Part shown: piece after piece, positions 1-8,008 of the stretch
Layout: every line of letters begins with the position of its first letter
Position numbering within the stretch: position 1 is the first letter of the stretch
Notes under the pieces: model-generated
Told to the model about the DNA's origin: nothing
Databases searched by the model: none
What the model saw: the letters and a program-made list of their open reading frames with translations, nothing else
Made by a program: the position numbers and the translations under genes
Assembly: GCF_003850345.1 (NCBI RefSeq)
Contig: NZ_CP027707.1
Coordinates: forward strand, 5,084,001-5,148,000
From: Pseudomonas chlororaphis subsp. piscium
GTDB lineage: Bacteria; Pseudomonadota; Gammaproteobacteria; Pseudomonadales; Pseudomonadaceae
Direction: 5' to 3'
Length of the DNA: 64,000 nucleotides

Positions 1-317
1 ATCAGCGGGTACAGCGACAGCGGCAGCAACGAAGCTTCGTGCCCCCAGTATTCGAACAGCGTGCGTTGTCGGCCCTGGCTCCAGGCGGCCTGGTCCAGCA
101 GTTGCGCGGGATAGTCGCCAAGGCGGGAAAACAGCGGCAGGTAGTGCGAGCGCACCAGGGCGTTGACCGAGTCGATCTGCAGGATACCCAGGCGCGCGAT
201 CAGGCGATTGACCTGCGCCGGCCTGATCGTCGCAGGCAGCGGCCGCCCGGAAAAACCTTGGGCGGCCAGCGCCAGACGCCGAGCCTGCTTGAGGGAAAAG
301 GACAGTTCTGCGGGCAT
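1..317 (-). CDS. YcaQ/AlkX-type winged-helix DNA glycosylase (5' part only)
   Basis: N-terminal 105 residues of a protein that continues past the left edge. It begins MPAELSFSLKQARRLALAAQ and reads like the HTH_42 (formerly DUF1006) family, whose E. coli member YcaQ is about 410 residues and unhooks interstrand DNA crosslinks. The stretch LQIDSVN (residues 46-52) holds Gln47-Ile-Asp49, which matches the catalytic Q-phi-D motif reported for the YcaQ branch; the AlkZ branch has Q-phi-Q. The ATG is preceded by AAGGAGATT, a good ribosome site. A DUF1127 gene lies upstream on the same strand. The family is clear; the substrate is inferred from E. coli. Confidence 0.85.
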   Translation of the reverse strand, partial: MPAELSFSLKQARRLALAAQGFSGRPLPATIRPAQVNRLIARLGILQIDSVNALVRSHYLPLFSRLGDYPAQLLDQAAWSQGRQRTLFEYWGHEASLLPLSLYPL

Positions 318-381
318 GGCAATCTCCTTGTCTGCCCGCAAACTACCTCAGTGAGAAGTGGCTTGTGTAGCGCTTTGACAC

Positions 382-603
382 TCATTTGTGCATCGGATCG
401 TCCCAGAACGGCCGCACGGTCTCCCGCTCCACATCCGCGCGACTGAGGCCGATATCCTTCAGCGCCTCGTCACTCATGCCGGCCAGCATGATGCGTTCAC
501 GGTGCAGCTCATGCCAGCGGACAATTCTCTGCAACAGGTGCCGCAAGGAAACGCTATGCCATGCAAACCGGTGAGCCAATACAAAACCTTTTTGACCTTT
601 CAT
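382..603 (-). CDS. DUF1127 small basic protein
   Basis: A 73-residue, arginine-rich protein. The C-terminal half (MLAGMSDEALKDIGLSRADV, then W-D-D-P) is the DUF1127 signature, in which a short R-x-R-x-L helix is followed by L..L.D.GLSR..I. I chose the ATG at 603 because GGAGGG lies eight bases upstream; a longer frame to 684 has no ribosome site. Some small DUF1127 proteins in alphaproteobacteria bind RNA or affect phosphate and carbon metabolism, but the role in Pseudomonas is not settled. It is divergent from the LysR gene that follows, which may control it. Confidence 0.85.
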   Translation of the reverse strand: MKGQKGFVLAHRFAWHSVSLRHLLQRIVRWHELHRERIMLAGMSDEALKDIGLSRADVERETVRPFWDDPMHK

Positions 604-673
604 CGTCTTGCCCTCCAGTGGGGATGGCTCAAGTCTCCACCCAGGGCTAAGATCAATCAAACGAATGTTTCTT

Positions 674-1555
674 ATGCAATACATCTCGGAGTTTGATGAA
701 TTGTCCAGTTACCCAAGCATTGATACCGAGGTCCTGCGCACCTTCGTCGCCATCGCCGATCAGGGCGGTTTCACCAAGGCCGGAGAGCAGGTCAATCGTA
801 CCCAGTCCGCGGTGAGCATGCAGATGAAGCGGCTCGAGGAGGACGTGCTGCAGCGCCAGCTGTTCCAGCGTGAGGGTCGGCAAGTGCGCCTGACTGCCGA
901 AGGCCAGGTGCTGCTGGGTTACGCGCGGCGCATCCTGAAACTGCACAGCGAGGTGTTCAACACCCTGCGCGAGCCGCACATGGTCGGCACCGTGCGCATC
1001 GGCACGCCGGACGATTACGTGATGCGCTTTCTACCGGGAATCCTGTCGCGCTTTGCCCAGGCCTATCCCTTGATCCAGATCGAGGTGCATTGCGAGTCGT
1101 CCAAGCAACTGCTGCTGCGCCAGGATCTGGACCTGTCCATCGTCACCCGCGAACCGGGCAGCGAAATCGGCCAGTTGCTGCGCAAGGAGCGTTTCGTCTG
1201 GGCCGAGGCCCAGGGTTTCTGCCCCCACGAACAGACGCCGCTGCCCCTGGCGATGTTCAACAGCGACTGCTTCTGCAGGCAGTGGGCCTGCAATGCGTTG
1301 GACGCCGCCGGGCGCGACTATCGCATCGCCTATAACAGCTCCAGCCTGGCCGCCCTGATGGCCGTGGTCAGCGCCGGCCTGGCGATCACCGCGCAACTGG
1401 AAAGCCTGATCACCCCGGACATGCGCATCCTGGGCGCCGCCGAAGACCTGCCCCTGTTGCCCGAAGCCAGCATCATGCTGGTACGCAATCTCAACACGCC
1501 CTCGCCCATCACCGAATGCCTGGCCGAGCATATAGTCGAAGGCTTCAAACTTTAA
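674..1555 (+). CDS. LysR-family regulator, LrhA/HexA-like
   Basis: About 293 residues. The N-terminal winged helix (VLRTFVAIADQGGFTKAGEQ, then TQSAVSMQMKRLE) is LysR type. The effector domain starts VRIGTPDDYVMRFLPGILSRF, which resembles the LrhA/PecT/HexA branch that in enterobacteria controls motility and exoproducts. The start is uncertain: the ATG at 674 has no clear ribosome site, whereas a TTG at 701 sits nine bases after TCGGAG and would begin MSSYPSIDTEVLRTF. It is divergent from the DUF1127 gene. Its stop codon overlaps the convergent TauE/SafE gene by 11 bp, so the two 3' ends share coding DNA. Confidence 0.88.
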   Translation: MQYISEFDELSSYPSIDTEVLRTFVAIADQGGFTKAGEQVNRTQSAVSMQMKRLEEDVLQRQLFQREGRQVRLTAEGQVLLGYARRILKLHSEVFNTLREPHMVGTVRIGTPDDYVMRFLPGILSRFAQAYPLIQIEVHCESSKQLLLRQDLDLSIVTREPGSEIGQLLRKERFVWAEAQGFCPHEQTPLPLAMFNSDCFCRQWACNALDAAGRDYRIAYNSSSLAALMAVVSAGLAITAQLESLITPDMRILGAAEDLPLLPEASIMLVRNLNTPSPITECLAEHIVEGFKL

Positions 1556-2294
1556 AGGCGAGCATCACCGCACAGACCACCAGGAAGCCGCAAAACAGCC
1601 CGCGCAGTATTCGCTCGGGCAGCGCGTGGGCAATTTTCACCCCCCAACTGATGCTCAGCAGCCCACCCGCCGCCAGCGGCAGGCCGATCATCCAGTCCAC
1701 CTCCTGATGCACCCCGTAGGTGACCAGGGTCACCCCGGTGCTGGGTAGGGCCAGGGCCAGCGACAGTCCTTGGGCGACCACCTGGGTGGTGCCGAACACG
1801 CTGGTCAACACCGGCGTGGCAACCACCGCGCCACCGACGCCGAACAGCCCACCCATGGCCCCGGAAGCTGCGCCCAGCACACCGAGCCACGGCCAGGGAT
1901 AACGCATCTGCGCCGAAGCCGGGGCATTGGCCAGGAACATGCGCAACAGGTTATAGGCGGACAAGGCCACGAGGAACGCGACGAAGCCGATCCGCATGAC
2001 CTGGGCGTCGATACCCACCGCCCAGATCGAACCGAGCCAGGCAAAACAGAAGCCCATCAGGGCCAACGGCAACGCATGCCGCGCCTCGATCCGGTTGCGC
2101 TGGTGATAGCGCCACAGCGCCAGCATCACGTTGGGGACCACCATCACCAAGGCCGTGCCCTGGGCAATCTGCTGATCCAGCCCGAACAGCACGCCCAGCA
2201 CCGGAATCGCGATCAGGCCGCCGCCGATCCCGAACAAGCCGCCCACCGTGCCCAGCGCCGCGCCCAACACCACATACATTGCTAAATCGATCAC
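1545..2294 (-). CDS. TauE/SafE-family membrane permease
   Basis: About 249 residues, strongly hydrophobic, with two homologous halves that each carry a glycine-rich stretch: GTVGGLFGIGGGLIAIPVLG near the N-terminus and GAMGGLFGVGGAVVATPVL in the middle. This is the duplicated TauE/SafE (DUF81) pattern of inner-membrane exporters or importers for sulfite, sulfoacetate and related organic anions. I chose GTG 2294, which follows GAGGAG by eight bases; ATG 2279 is the alternative. A LysR gene is divergently placed 108 bp away, the usual arrangement for a regulator and its target. The transported anion cannot be read from sequence. Confidence 0.9.
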   Translation of the reverse strand: MIDLAMYVVLGAALGTVGGLFGIGGGLIAIPVLGVLFGLDQQIAQGTALVMVVPNVMLALWRYHQRNRIEARHALPLALMGFCFAWLGSIWAVGIDAQVMRIGFVAFLVALSAYNLLRMFLANAPASAQMRYPWPWLGVLGAASGAMGGLFGVGGAVVATPVLTSVFGTTQVVAQGLSLALALPSTGVTLVTYGVHQEVDWMIGLPLAAGGLLSISWGVKIAHALPERILRGLFCGFLVVCAVMLAFKV

Positions 2295-2402
2295 AGCCGC
2301 TCTCCTCACCTCAGGCCTTGCATGCTACGCAGTCGGCTCTGGTGCGGAAACGCACAGCAACGCACAATGGCTTTGCCAACTTCGCATAGGCAAATGCCCG
2401 CC

Positions 2403-3353
2403 ATGAACCCCAACGCCCTCACCGACCAACTCGGCCTGTTCCTCGATGTCCTGGAATCCGGGAGCTTTTCCGCCGCCGCCCGCCGGCATCCCTTGACGCC
2501 TTCGGCGGTGGCCCGGCGTATCGACAGCCTGGAAAACGCGGTCGGCAGCAAGTTGTTCATGCGCACCACCCACGCCGTGGTGGCCACGGCGGCTGGCCAG
2601 GCCTTCGCCGAACGCGCCCGGCGCATCGTCGCCGAACTGCAACTGGCCCGGGCGGAAGCCGTGTCCTTGAGCCACGCGCCGGAAGGTCTGATCCGCATCG
2701 ATGCTCCCGCGGCGTTCGGCCGACGACACCTGGCACCGGCCATCGCCGATTTCCTGATGCTCTATCCGGGACTGGATGTGCAGCTACACCTGATCGACAG
2801 CTTCGTCGACATGCAGGGTTCGCACCTGGGCAAGGTCGATCTGGTGCTGCGCGCCGGGCAAAGGGTCGATACCCGCATGGTGGCGACATCACTGGCGAGC
2901 ATCGTGCGCATCGCCTGCGCCAGCCCGGCCTACCTCAAGCTTCGTGGCACCCCGATCCATCCCGCCGAGCTGAGCCAGCACGACGGCCTGGACTGGGACG
3001 GCCTGGCCCCATTGTTCGCCTGGCGCTTCGAACTGGACGGGCAGTTGCAGACCCACCGCCCGCAACGCATCCGCCTGAGCGCCAACAATGCCGAGGCCCT
3101 GTTGTCCGGTGCCCTGGCCGGGCTGGGCATCGCCCACCTGCCGACCTGGCTGGCCAGCGAATACCTGTTGCGCGGTGAACTGTTGCCGCTGTTCTGCGAA
3201 ACCGGCCTGCCCAAACCGGAAAGCGCCGGTATCTATGCCTTGCGCCTGGAACAGCACACCAACGCCCGCAGCCGTCTGTTGCTGGAATACCTGAAGACCC
3301 GCTTCAGCCCGATTCCGCCCTGGGATCTGGCCCTGCAGAGCGCCATGGGCTGA
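2403..3353 (+). CDS. LysR-family transcriptional regulator
   Basis: 316 residues. The N-terminal helix-turn-helix (FLDVLESGSFSAAARRHPLT, then PSAVARRIDSLENAVGSKLF) is followed by a substrate-binding-like effector domain starting LIRIDAPAAFGRRHLAPAIA, which places it in the CrgA-like group of single-target LysR proteins. The ATG at 2403 gives the normal family length; ATG 2394 would add MPA. It is divergent from the TauE/SafE permease, so it most likely controls that gene, sensing the transported anion or a metabolite of it. This is inferred from arrangement only. Confidence 0.9.
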   Translation: MNPNALTDQLGLFLDVLESGSFSAAARRHPLTPSAVARRIDSLENAVGSKLFMRTTHAVVATAAGQAFAERARRIVAELQLARAEAVSLSHAPEGLIRIDAPAAFGRRHLAPAIADFLMLYPGLDVQLHLIDSFVDMQGSHLGKVDLVLRAGQRVDTRMVATSLASIVRIACASPAYLKLRGTPIHPAELSQHDGLDWDGLAPLFAWRFELDGQLQTHRPQRIRLSANNAEALLSGALAGLGIAHLPTWLASEYLLRGELLPLFCETGLPKPESAGIYALRLEQHTNARSRLLLEYLKTRFSPIPPWDLALQSAMG

Positions 3354-3428
3354 GAGCCGGCGAGAATTATCTGGCGCATTAAAGATTCGCCCGCTAGATT
3401 CAGGGCGAGTATCGATCAAGGCCCGACC

Positions 3429-3890
3429 ATGAACACCAAAGGCTCCACCCCGGAAAAATGCGACGATCTGCTGCTGGATAACCAGCTGTGTTTCGCCCTG
3501 CACTCGACTTCGCTGTTGATGACCAAAGTCTACAAACCGCTGCTGCAGGAGCTGGGCCTGACTTATCCCCAGTACCTGGCAATGATGGTGCTCTGGGAGC
3601 AGGACGGCCTGACCGTCGGCGAGATCAGCAGCCGTTTGCTGACCGATCCCGGCTCATTGACGCCCTTGCTCAAGCGCCTGGAGGCCGAGGGATTGCTGAG
3701 CCGTACCCGCAGCCGCGAAGACGAACGGGTGGTGATCATCGAACTGACCGAGCAAGGCCAGGCCCTGTATGACCGCGCGCGCGGCGTTCCCCAATGCATC
3801 CTCGGCGCCAGCGGCCTGACCCTGGAGCAACTGCGCAAGCTGCAGGCCGACCTGCTGAACCTGCGCGGCCATCTGCAAGACAGCCTTTAA
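3429..3890 (+). CDS. ohrR: OhrR, organic-hydroperoxide-sensing MarR repressor
   Basis: 153 residues with a MarR winged helix. The reactive cysteine is Cys21 in DNQLCFALHST, preceding helix 1 as in Xanthomonas OhrR (Cys22), and the partner is Cys123 in VPQCILGASG, so this is a two-cysteine OhrR. When lipid or organic hydroperoxides oxidise the first cysteine, the family forms a disulfide, releases DNA and derepresses ohr. The conserved Y-P-Q-Y-L motif is at residues 46-50. The ohr gene lies 280 bp downstream on the same strand after an intervening hairpin and an AT-rich operator-like region. Confidence 0.95.
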   Translation: MNTKGSTPEKCDDLLLDNQLCFALHSTSLLMTKVYKPLLQELGLTYPQYLAMMVLWEQDGLTVGEISSRLLTDPGSLTPLLKRLEAEGLLSRTRSREDERVVIIELTEQGQALYDRARGVPQCILGASGLTLEQLRKLQADLLNLRGHLQDSL

Positions 3891-3898
3891 CGGCGCTC

Positions 3899-3941
3899 TC
3901 GCGAGCACGCCCTGCCCTCCTGCAGGAGGGCTTGCTCGCGA
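3899..3941. repeat. REP-like nested palindrome downstream of ohrR
   Basis: An outer inverted repeat TCGCGAGCA / TGCTCGCGA encloses a perfect 18-bp palindrome built from GCCCTCC, TGCA and GGAGGGC. It lies 8 bp past the ohrR stop. The lack of a following T-run argues against a simple intrinsic terminator; the base composition is typical of Pseudomonas repetitive extragenic palindromes, which can still block readthrough into ohr. Confidence 0.6.
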
Positions 3942-4020
3942 TTCTCTCTGTTTCGATGCCGCTAACAGCGTATCGACGAAAAAAGTCTCTCGATAAAAAT
4001 ATTATTTAAATCATTCGCTT

Positions 4021-4146
4021 AGCCAAAAAATTTGGGCTACCGGAAAGCATTTCCGAATTTTTCTCAAAAAATTGTCTTGCGCACAAAACATTTGAGCGAT
4101 ACATTTATTTCGCACTTACTTAGCGCGCAAATATTTAGCGCAAAAC
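4021..4146 (+). promoter_or_regulatory. AT-rich ohr control region with several dyads
   Basis: This stretch is much more AT-rich than its surroundings and holds three symmetric elements. They are AGCC-A/T-GGCT at 4021-4037, the perfect CGGAAA-GCA-TTTCCG at 4041-4055, and GCGC-AAATATTT-A-GCGC at 4125-4141. The heptamer TTAGCGC is also directly repeated at 4120 and 4135. The last dyad lies about 30 bp before the ohr start codon and is the best candidate OhrR operator. The TACAATT/AATTGTA site known from other OhrR proteins is not obvious. Confidence 0.4.
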
Positions 4147-4170
4147 TTCGAAACCCAAGAGGCTCACACC

Positions 4171-4590
4171 ATGCAAACTCTCTATACCGCAGTCGCAACC
4201 GCAACCGGTGGCCGTGATGGTCGCGCCGTCTCCAGCGACAACATCCTCGACGTCAAACTCTCCACCCCCAAAGAACTCGGTGGTGCCGGCGGCCAAGCGA
4301 CCAACCCTGAACAACTCTTCGCCGCCGGCTACTCCGCCTGCTTTATCGGCGCCCTGAAATTCGTCGCCAGCCAGAGCAAACGCAAGATCCCGGACAACGC
4401 CTCGATCACCGCCCATGTCGGCATCGGCCAGATTCCTGGCGGCTTCGGCCTGGACATCGACCTGCACATCAGCCTGCCAGGTCTTGAACAGAGCGATGCG
4501 CAATCCCTGGTCGAAGCGGCTCACCAGGTCTGCCCTTACTCCAACGCCACCCGCGGCAACGTCGACGTACGTCTGCACGTGACTGTCTAA
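4171..4590 (+). CDS. ohr: Ohr organic hydroperoxide reductase
   Basis: 139 residues of the OsmC/Ohr fold. The catalytic pair is Cys57 (GYSACF) and Cys121 (HQVCPYSNA), and Arg15 and Glu47 fall where P. aeruginosa Ohr has Arg18 and Glu50, at a constant offset of three. Ohr is a lipoyl-dependent thiol peroxidase that reduces organic and fatty-acid hydroperoxides in the cytoplasm. AAGAGG precedes the ATG by about eight bases. It is presumably repressed by the adjacent ohrR. An esterase follows after 41 bp on the same strand and may be cotranscribed. Confidence 0.97.
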   Translation: MQTLYTAVATATGGRDGRAVSSDNILDVKLSTPKELGGAGGQATNPEQLFAAGYSACFIGALKFVASQSKRKIPDNASITAHVGIGQIPGGFGLDIDLHISLPGLEQSDAQSLVEAAHQVCPYSNATRGNVDVRLHVTV

Positions 4591-4631
4591 CCCTGCCGCG
4601 CACCAGCGCCCGCACCGCCCAGGAGACGAAC

Positions 4632-5645
4632 ATGAACACTTTCAGCAAGGTCTTGACCGGTAGCCTTCTCGCCCTGTCCATCAACACGGCCTTCGCCGAA
4701 GGCGGGGTCGAACACAACACCCAGGCGTTCCTCGACGCCTTGAACGCCGGCAGCGGCAAGCCGATGGAACAGATGACAGCGAAAGAGGCCCGGGCCGTGC
4801 TGGTCGGCGCCCAGGCCGGGGTCAAGCTGACACTGCCCAAGGCGGATGTCAGCCAGAAGACCATCAAGGTCGAAGGCCAGGACATCAGCCTGACCATCGT
4901 CAGGCCGGCCGGGGTGAAAGGCACGTTGCCAGTGTTCATGTTTTTCCACGGCGGCGGCTGGGTACTGGGAGATTTCCCGACCCACGAGCGTCTGGTTCGG
5001 GACCTGGTAGTGGGCTCCGGGGCGGCGGCGGTGTTCGTCAATTACACGCCGTCTCCGGAAGCTCATTACCCGGTGGCGATCAATCAGGCTTACGCGGCCA
5101 CCCAATGGGTGGCCGAGCATGGCCAGGAAATCAACGTCGATGGCAAGCGCCTGGCGGTTGCCGGCAACAGCGTCGGCGGCAACATGGCGGCCGTGGTCAG
5201 CCTGATGGCCAAGGACAAGGGCACGCCGGCGATCAGGTTCCAGCTGCTGCTGTGGCCGGTAACCGACGCGAATTTCGAGACGGCGTCGTACAACCAGTAT
5301 GCCGAGGGGCACTTCCTCAGCAAAAACATGATGAAGTGGTTCTGGGACAACTACACCACCGACACCCGGCAGCGTAACGAGATCTACGCCTCACCGTTGC
5401 GCGCCACCAGCGCCCAGCTCAAGGGCCTGCCGCCCGCGCTGATCCAGACGGCTGGTGCCGATGTGCTGCGCGACGAAGGCGAAGCCTATGCCCGCAAGCT
5501 GGACGAAGCCGGCGTGACCGTGACCTCGGTGCGCTACAACGGGATGATCCACGACTACGGTCTGCTCAACGTGGTCAGCCAGGTACCCACGGTGCGCTCG
5601 GCCCTGCTGCAGGCCTGCGAAGAGCTCAAGCAACATCTGAAGTAA
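4632..5645 (+). CDS. Secreted alpha/beta-hydrolase (HSL-type esterase)
   Basis: 337 residues with a cleavable signal peptide (MNTFSKVLTGSLLALSINTA, probably cut after FA), so periplasmic or exported. The hormone-sensitive-lipase family signature is complete: HGGG at 106-109 forms the oxyanion hole, GNSVG holds the nucleophile Ser180, the acid is in the TAGADVLRDEG loop, and the histidine is in NGMIHDYGLL. AGGAGA precedes the start. Its position behind ohr suggests a peroxide-linked role, for instance hydrolysing oxidised acyl esters, but that is inference. A strong hairpin terminator follows. Confidence 0.88.
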   Translation: MNTFSKVLTGSLLALSINTAFAEGGVEHNTQAFLDALNAGSGKPMEQMTAKEARAVLVGAQAGVKLTLPKADVSQKTIKVEGQDISLTIVRPAGVKGTLPVFMFFHGGGWVLGDFPTHERLVRDLVVGSGAAAVFVNYTPSPEAHYPVAINQAYAATQWVAEHGQEINVDGKRLAVAGNSVGGNMAAVVSLMAKDKGTPAIRFQLLLWPVTDANFETASYNQYAEGHFLSKNMMKWFWDNYTTDTRQRNEIYASPLRATSAQLKGLPPALIQTAGADVLRDEGEAYARKLDEAGVTVTSVRYNGMIHDYGLLNVVSQVPTVRSALLQACEELKQHLK

Positions 5646-5677
5646 GGCGCAAGCTTGCCACCCGGACCTTCGGCCAC

Positions 5678-5709
5678 AAAAAAGCCCGACTCAATGGTCG
5701 GGCTTTTTC
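5678..5709. terminator. Bidirectional intrinsic terminator between esterase and efp
   Basis: The stem AAGCCCGAC / GTCGGGCTT with a TCAATG loop is flanked by A-rich sequence on the left and T-rich on the right, so it can end transcription from both convergent genes. Confidence 0.9.
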
Positions 5710-5733
5710 GTACGCGAGAATTCAAGCAGAAGC

Positions 5734-6306
5734 TTAAACCTTGGCGCGGCCTTTGTAGGAGCCGCCTTCGCGAGTATCGATCTCGATCATGTCGCCGATT
5801 TCGATGAAGTCAGCAACCGACAGCTCGGTACCGTTCTTCAGTTTGGCAGGCTTCATCACCTTGCCCGAAGTGTCGCCGCGAGCGGAACCTTCGGTGTAGT
5901 CAACCTGGCGCACGATGGTGGTCGGCAGGTCAACGGAAACCAGACGGTCTTCGAAGAACACGGCTTCGCAAACGTCGGTCATGCCTTCTTCGATGAACGG
6001 CAGAACGGCTTCGATGTCTTCAGCGTTCAGCTCGTACATGGTGTAGTCGGTGGTGTCCATGAACGTGTAGGTGTCGCCGCTGATGAACGACAGGGTCGCT
6101 TCTTTGCGATCCAGGATCACGTCGTCCAGTTTGTCGTCCGCACCGTAAACGGTTTCGGTCTTGTAACCGGTCAACAGGTTCTTCAGCTTGGTCTTCATGA
6201 TCGCGCTGTTACGACCGGACTTGGTGAATTCAGCTTTCTGAACCAGCCAAGGATCGTTGTCGATACGGATCACGGTACCGGGTTTGAGTTCTTTACCAGT
6301 TTTCAT
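5734..6306 (-). CDS. efp: Elongation factor P
   Basis: 190 residues, standard EF-P length, with the KOW-like N-terminal domain ([20 protein letters not shown]) followed by two OB domains ending [10 protein letters not shown]. The tip residue is Arg32 in [14 protein letters not shown]-Ps of this branch carry rhamnosylated arginine rather than beta-lysylated lysine. EF-P binds ribosomes stalled on polyproline and restores peptide bond formation. The cognate modifying enzyme gene earP lies immediately beyond its start, 48 bp away on the same strand, so the two are probably cotranscribed from the earP side. Confidence 0.98.
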   Translation of the reverse strand: MKTGKELKPGTVIRIDNDPWLVQKAEFTKSGRNSAIMKTKLKNLLTGYKTETVYGADDKLDDVILDRKEATLSFISGDTYTFMDTTDYTMYELNAEDIEAVLPFIEEGMTDVCEAVFFEDRLVSVDLPTTIVRQVDYTEGSARGDTSGKVMKPAKLKNGTELSVADFIEIGDMIEIDTREGGSYKGRAKV

Positions 6307-6354
6307 TGCGAATATCCGAATTTGGATGGGATTTACAAAAATCTAGGCCGCGTA

Positions 6355-7488
6355 TCATATCCAATTTAGGTAAAACTGCACCAGCGCCGCGGCAAGATCG
6401 GGCTGCGAGCCCTGTTCCAGACACCACTTTTCGGCGTGAGCGGCCACTTCCGGCCAGTGTTCCAGCAGTTTTTTCCAGCCTTGCGCCATCTCGCCTCCGG
6501 CATTCCAGGCCCGCCACAGGTCGGTCAGCGCCGTCTTGGCCTCTGGCGACAGCCCCCGTGTATAAAGCTCGAGAAAGGCATCGAGCTTATCCAGGTGGAT
6601 GTCTTCGTCCTGTTGATAAATGTGCCAGAGCATCGGCCGGCCGGCCCACTGCGCGCGCACGAACGAGTCCTCACCGCGTACCGCGTTGAAATCGCAGGAC
6701 CACAGGAGCTGGTCGTATTCCTGCTGTCGGACGAATGGCAGCACCTGCACCGTCAAAGCCCCACGGACCCGCATCGCACCCGCCGACAGCGCCTCGACCC
6801 CCAGCCAGTTTTGCACGTCGCCGAGGATCCGCCCTTCGGGGACCAGCAGATGGGTAGCCCGCGAATCGGCAGCCAGCGCTTCCAGCCAACTGGCCAGGCC
6901 GGTGTTCTCATAGGCGAACAGCGACATCAGGCGGGCGTCGGGTGCGGCAAATACACCCAGTCCTTCAAGGAAACTTTGCCGGGAAAGCGGATCCTGCTGA
7001 AACGCCCTGCGCCGCTCCAACAACCCCGCCTCGCGTAGCAAGCCACCGGTACCGGCTTGAAAGCCAGGGAAAAAGAAGTACTTCTGCACCCCCTTGAACT
7101 TCACCGAGGGCAGGCCGTGGCAGCCAGTCACCCAGGCCTCGGCGCTGAGGTAGTCGAGGTTCAACCACAAAGGCGTGCGCTCACGCTCGGCCATCGCCTC
7201 CATGTAAGCCGGTGGCAACTGGCAGGCAAAGGCCGCGATCACCACATCGGCAGCCGCCACCGGCGACCACTCGGCCGGCCACTGGCGCACATCGACGCCT
7301 TCCTGCCATTGCTGAGGCAAGGCGACATCGATCGGCGGACACAAACGCTCGAAGGCCCGCAGGTCATCCACCCACAGCCGCACCGCGCACTGATGCTCGG
7401 CCACCAGTTGCCGGGCCAGCCGCCAGGTCACGCCGATATCGCCGTAGTTGTCGACGACGCTGCAGAAAATATCCCAGGAGGCTTTCAT
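6355..7488 (-). CDS. earP: EarP, EF-P arginine rhamnosyltransferase
   Basis: 377 residues starting MKASWDIFCSVVDNYGDIG. Asp13 and Asp17 of the DNYGD motif, and Glu273 of RGEDS, coincide exactly with residues shown to be needed for catalysis in characterised EarP. The enzyme is a GT-B inverting glycosyltransferase that moves rhamnose from dTDP-L-rhamnose to Arg32 of EF-P. The ATG at 7488 was chosen for its match to the family start; the frame stays open upstream without conserved sequence. It precedes efp in the direction of transcription. Confidence 0.97.
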   Translation of the reverse strand: MKASWDIFCSVVDNYGDIGVTWRLARQLVAEHQCAVRLWVDDLRAFERLCPPIDVALPQQWQEGVDVRQWPAEWSPVAAADVVIAAFACQLPPAYMEAMAERERTPLWLNLDYLSAEAWVTGCHGLPSVKFKGVQKYFFFPGFQAGTGGLLREAGLLERRRAFQQDPLSRQSFLEGLGVFAAPDARLMSLFAYENTGLASWLEALAADSRATHLLVPEGRILGDVQNWLGVEALSAGAMRVRGALTVQVLPFVRQQEYDQLLWSCDFNAVRGEDSFVRAQWAGRPMLWHIYQQDEDIHLDKLDAFLELYTRGLSPEAKTALTDLWRAWNAGGEMAQGWKKLLEHWPEVAAHAEKWCLEQGSQPDLAAALVQFYLNWI

Positions 7489-7610
7489 TCTGGGCTCCGT
7501 TTGGCAAAAGCGCCGATTGTCCGCATAAATGGCTACAGACAGAAGAGCCAACGCCGATAATCTTCGTGCGACAATCACGGCTTGCCAACACCGCCTGCCA
7601 GGAGGCTGCC

Positions 7611-8006
7611 ATGCCCTATCGCCCGACACCCCGTCGATCATTACGTATCAGCGTAAACGCACTTCAGCTCAGCGGCAGTATTGCCCTGGGATTGTGGCTG
7701 GGTTTTCTGGCAATCGCCCTGACCTGCTGGCTGGCCTGGCGTTTTCTGTTCGACCAGCAATTGGCGCCCGTCGCCCAGGCCGTGCAACAGCTGGCGAAAC
7801 CACCCAGCACGGAGTCGGCCGCATCCAACCGCATGTTCGAGCAATACCAGGAAAACCTGCGCAAGAACGAACAGCAGCAGGCCCTGGATAATGCACGCAG
7901 CAACCTGCGCAACCAGTCCAACCCGAAATGCCAGTTCTGGTTGCAACAGGACCAGACGGCGCCAAGCGAAAAAAGCCGGGCCAACGTCCTGCAATTCTGC
8001 GATTGA
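7611..8006 (+). CDS. Hypothetical single-pass membrane protein
   Basis: 131 residues, function unknown to me. It starts at an ATG preceded by AGGAGG at ideal distance. After a basic N-terminus (YRPTPRRSLRISVNALQ) there is one membrane helix (about residues 21-45, GSIALGLWLGFLAIALTCWL). A soluble tail rich in Q, N, E and K follows and looks partly helical (SNRMFEQYQENLRKNEQQQA), with two cysteines (CQFW, and QFCD at the end). The tail probably faces the periplasm or cytoplasm next to the membrane. The GreA/B-like gene starts two bases after its stop, which implies an operon. It is divergent from earP. Confidence 0.75.
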   Translation: MPYRPTPRRSLRISVNALQLSGSIALGLWLGFLAIALTCWLAWRFLFDQQLAPVAQAVQQLAKPPSTESAASNRMFEQYQENLRKNEQQQALDNARSNLRNQSNPKCQFWLQQDQTAPSEKSRANVLQFCD

Positions 8007-8008
8007 TC

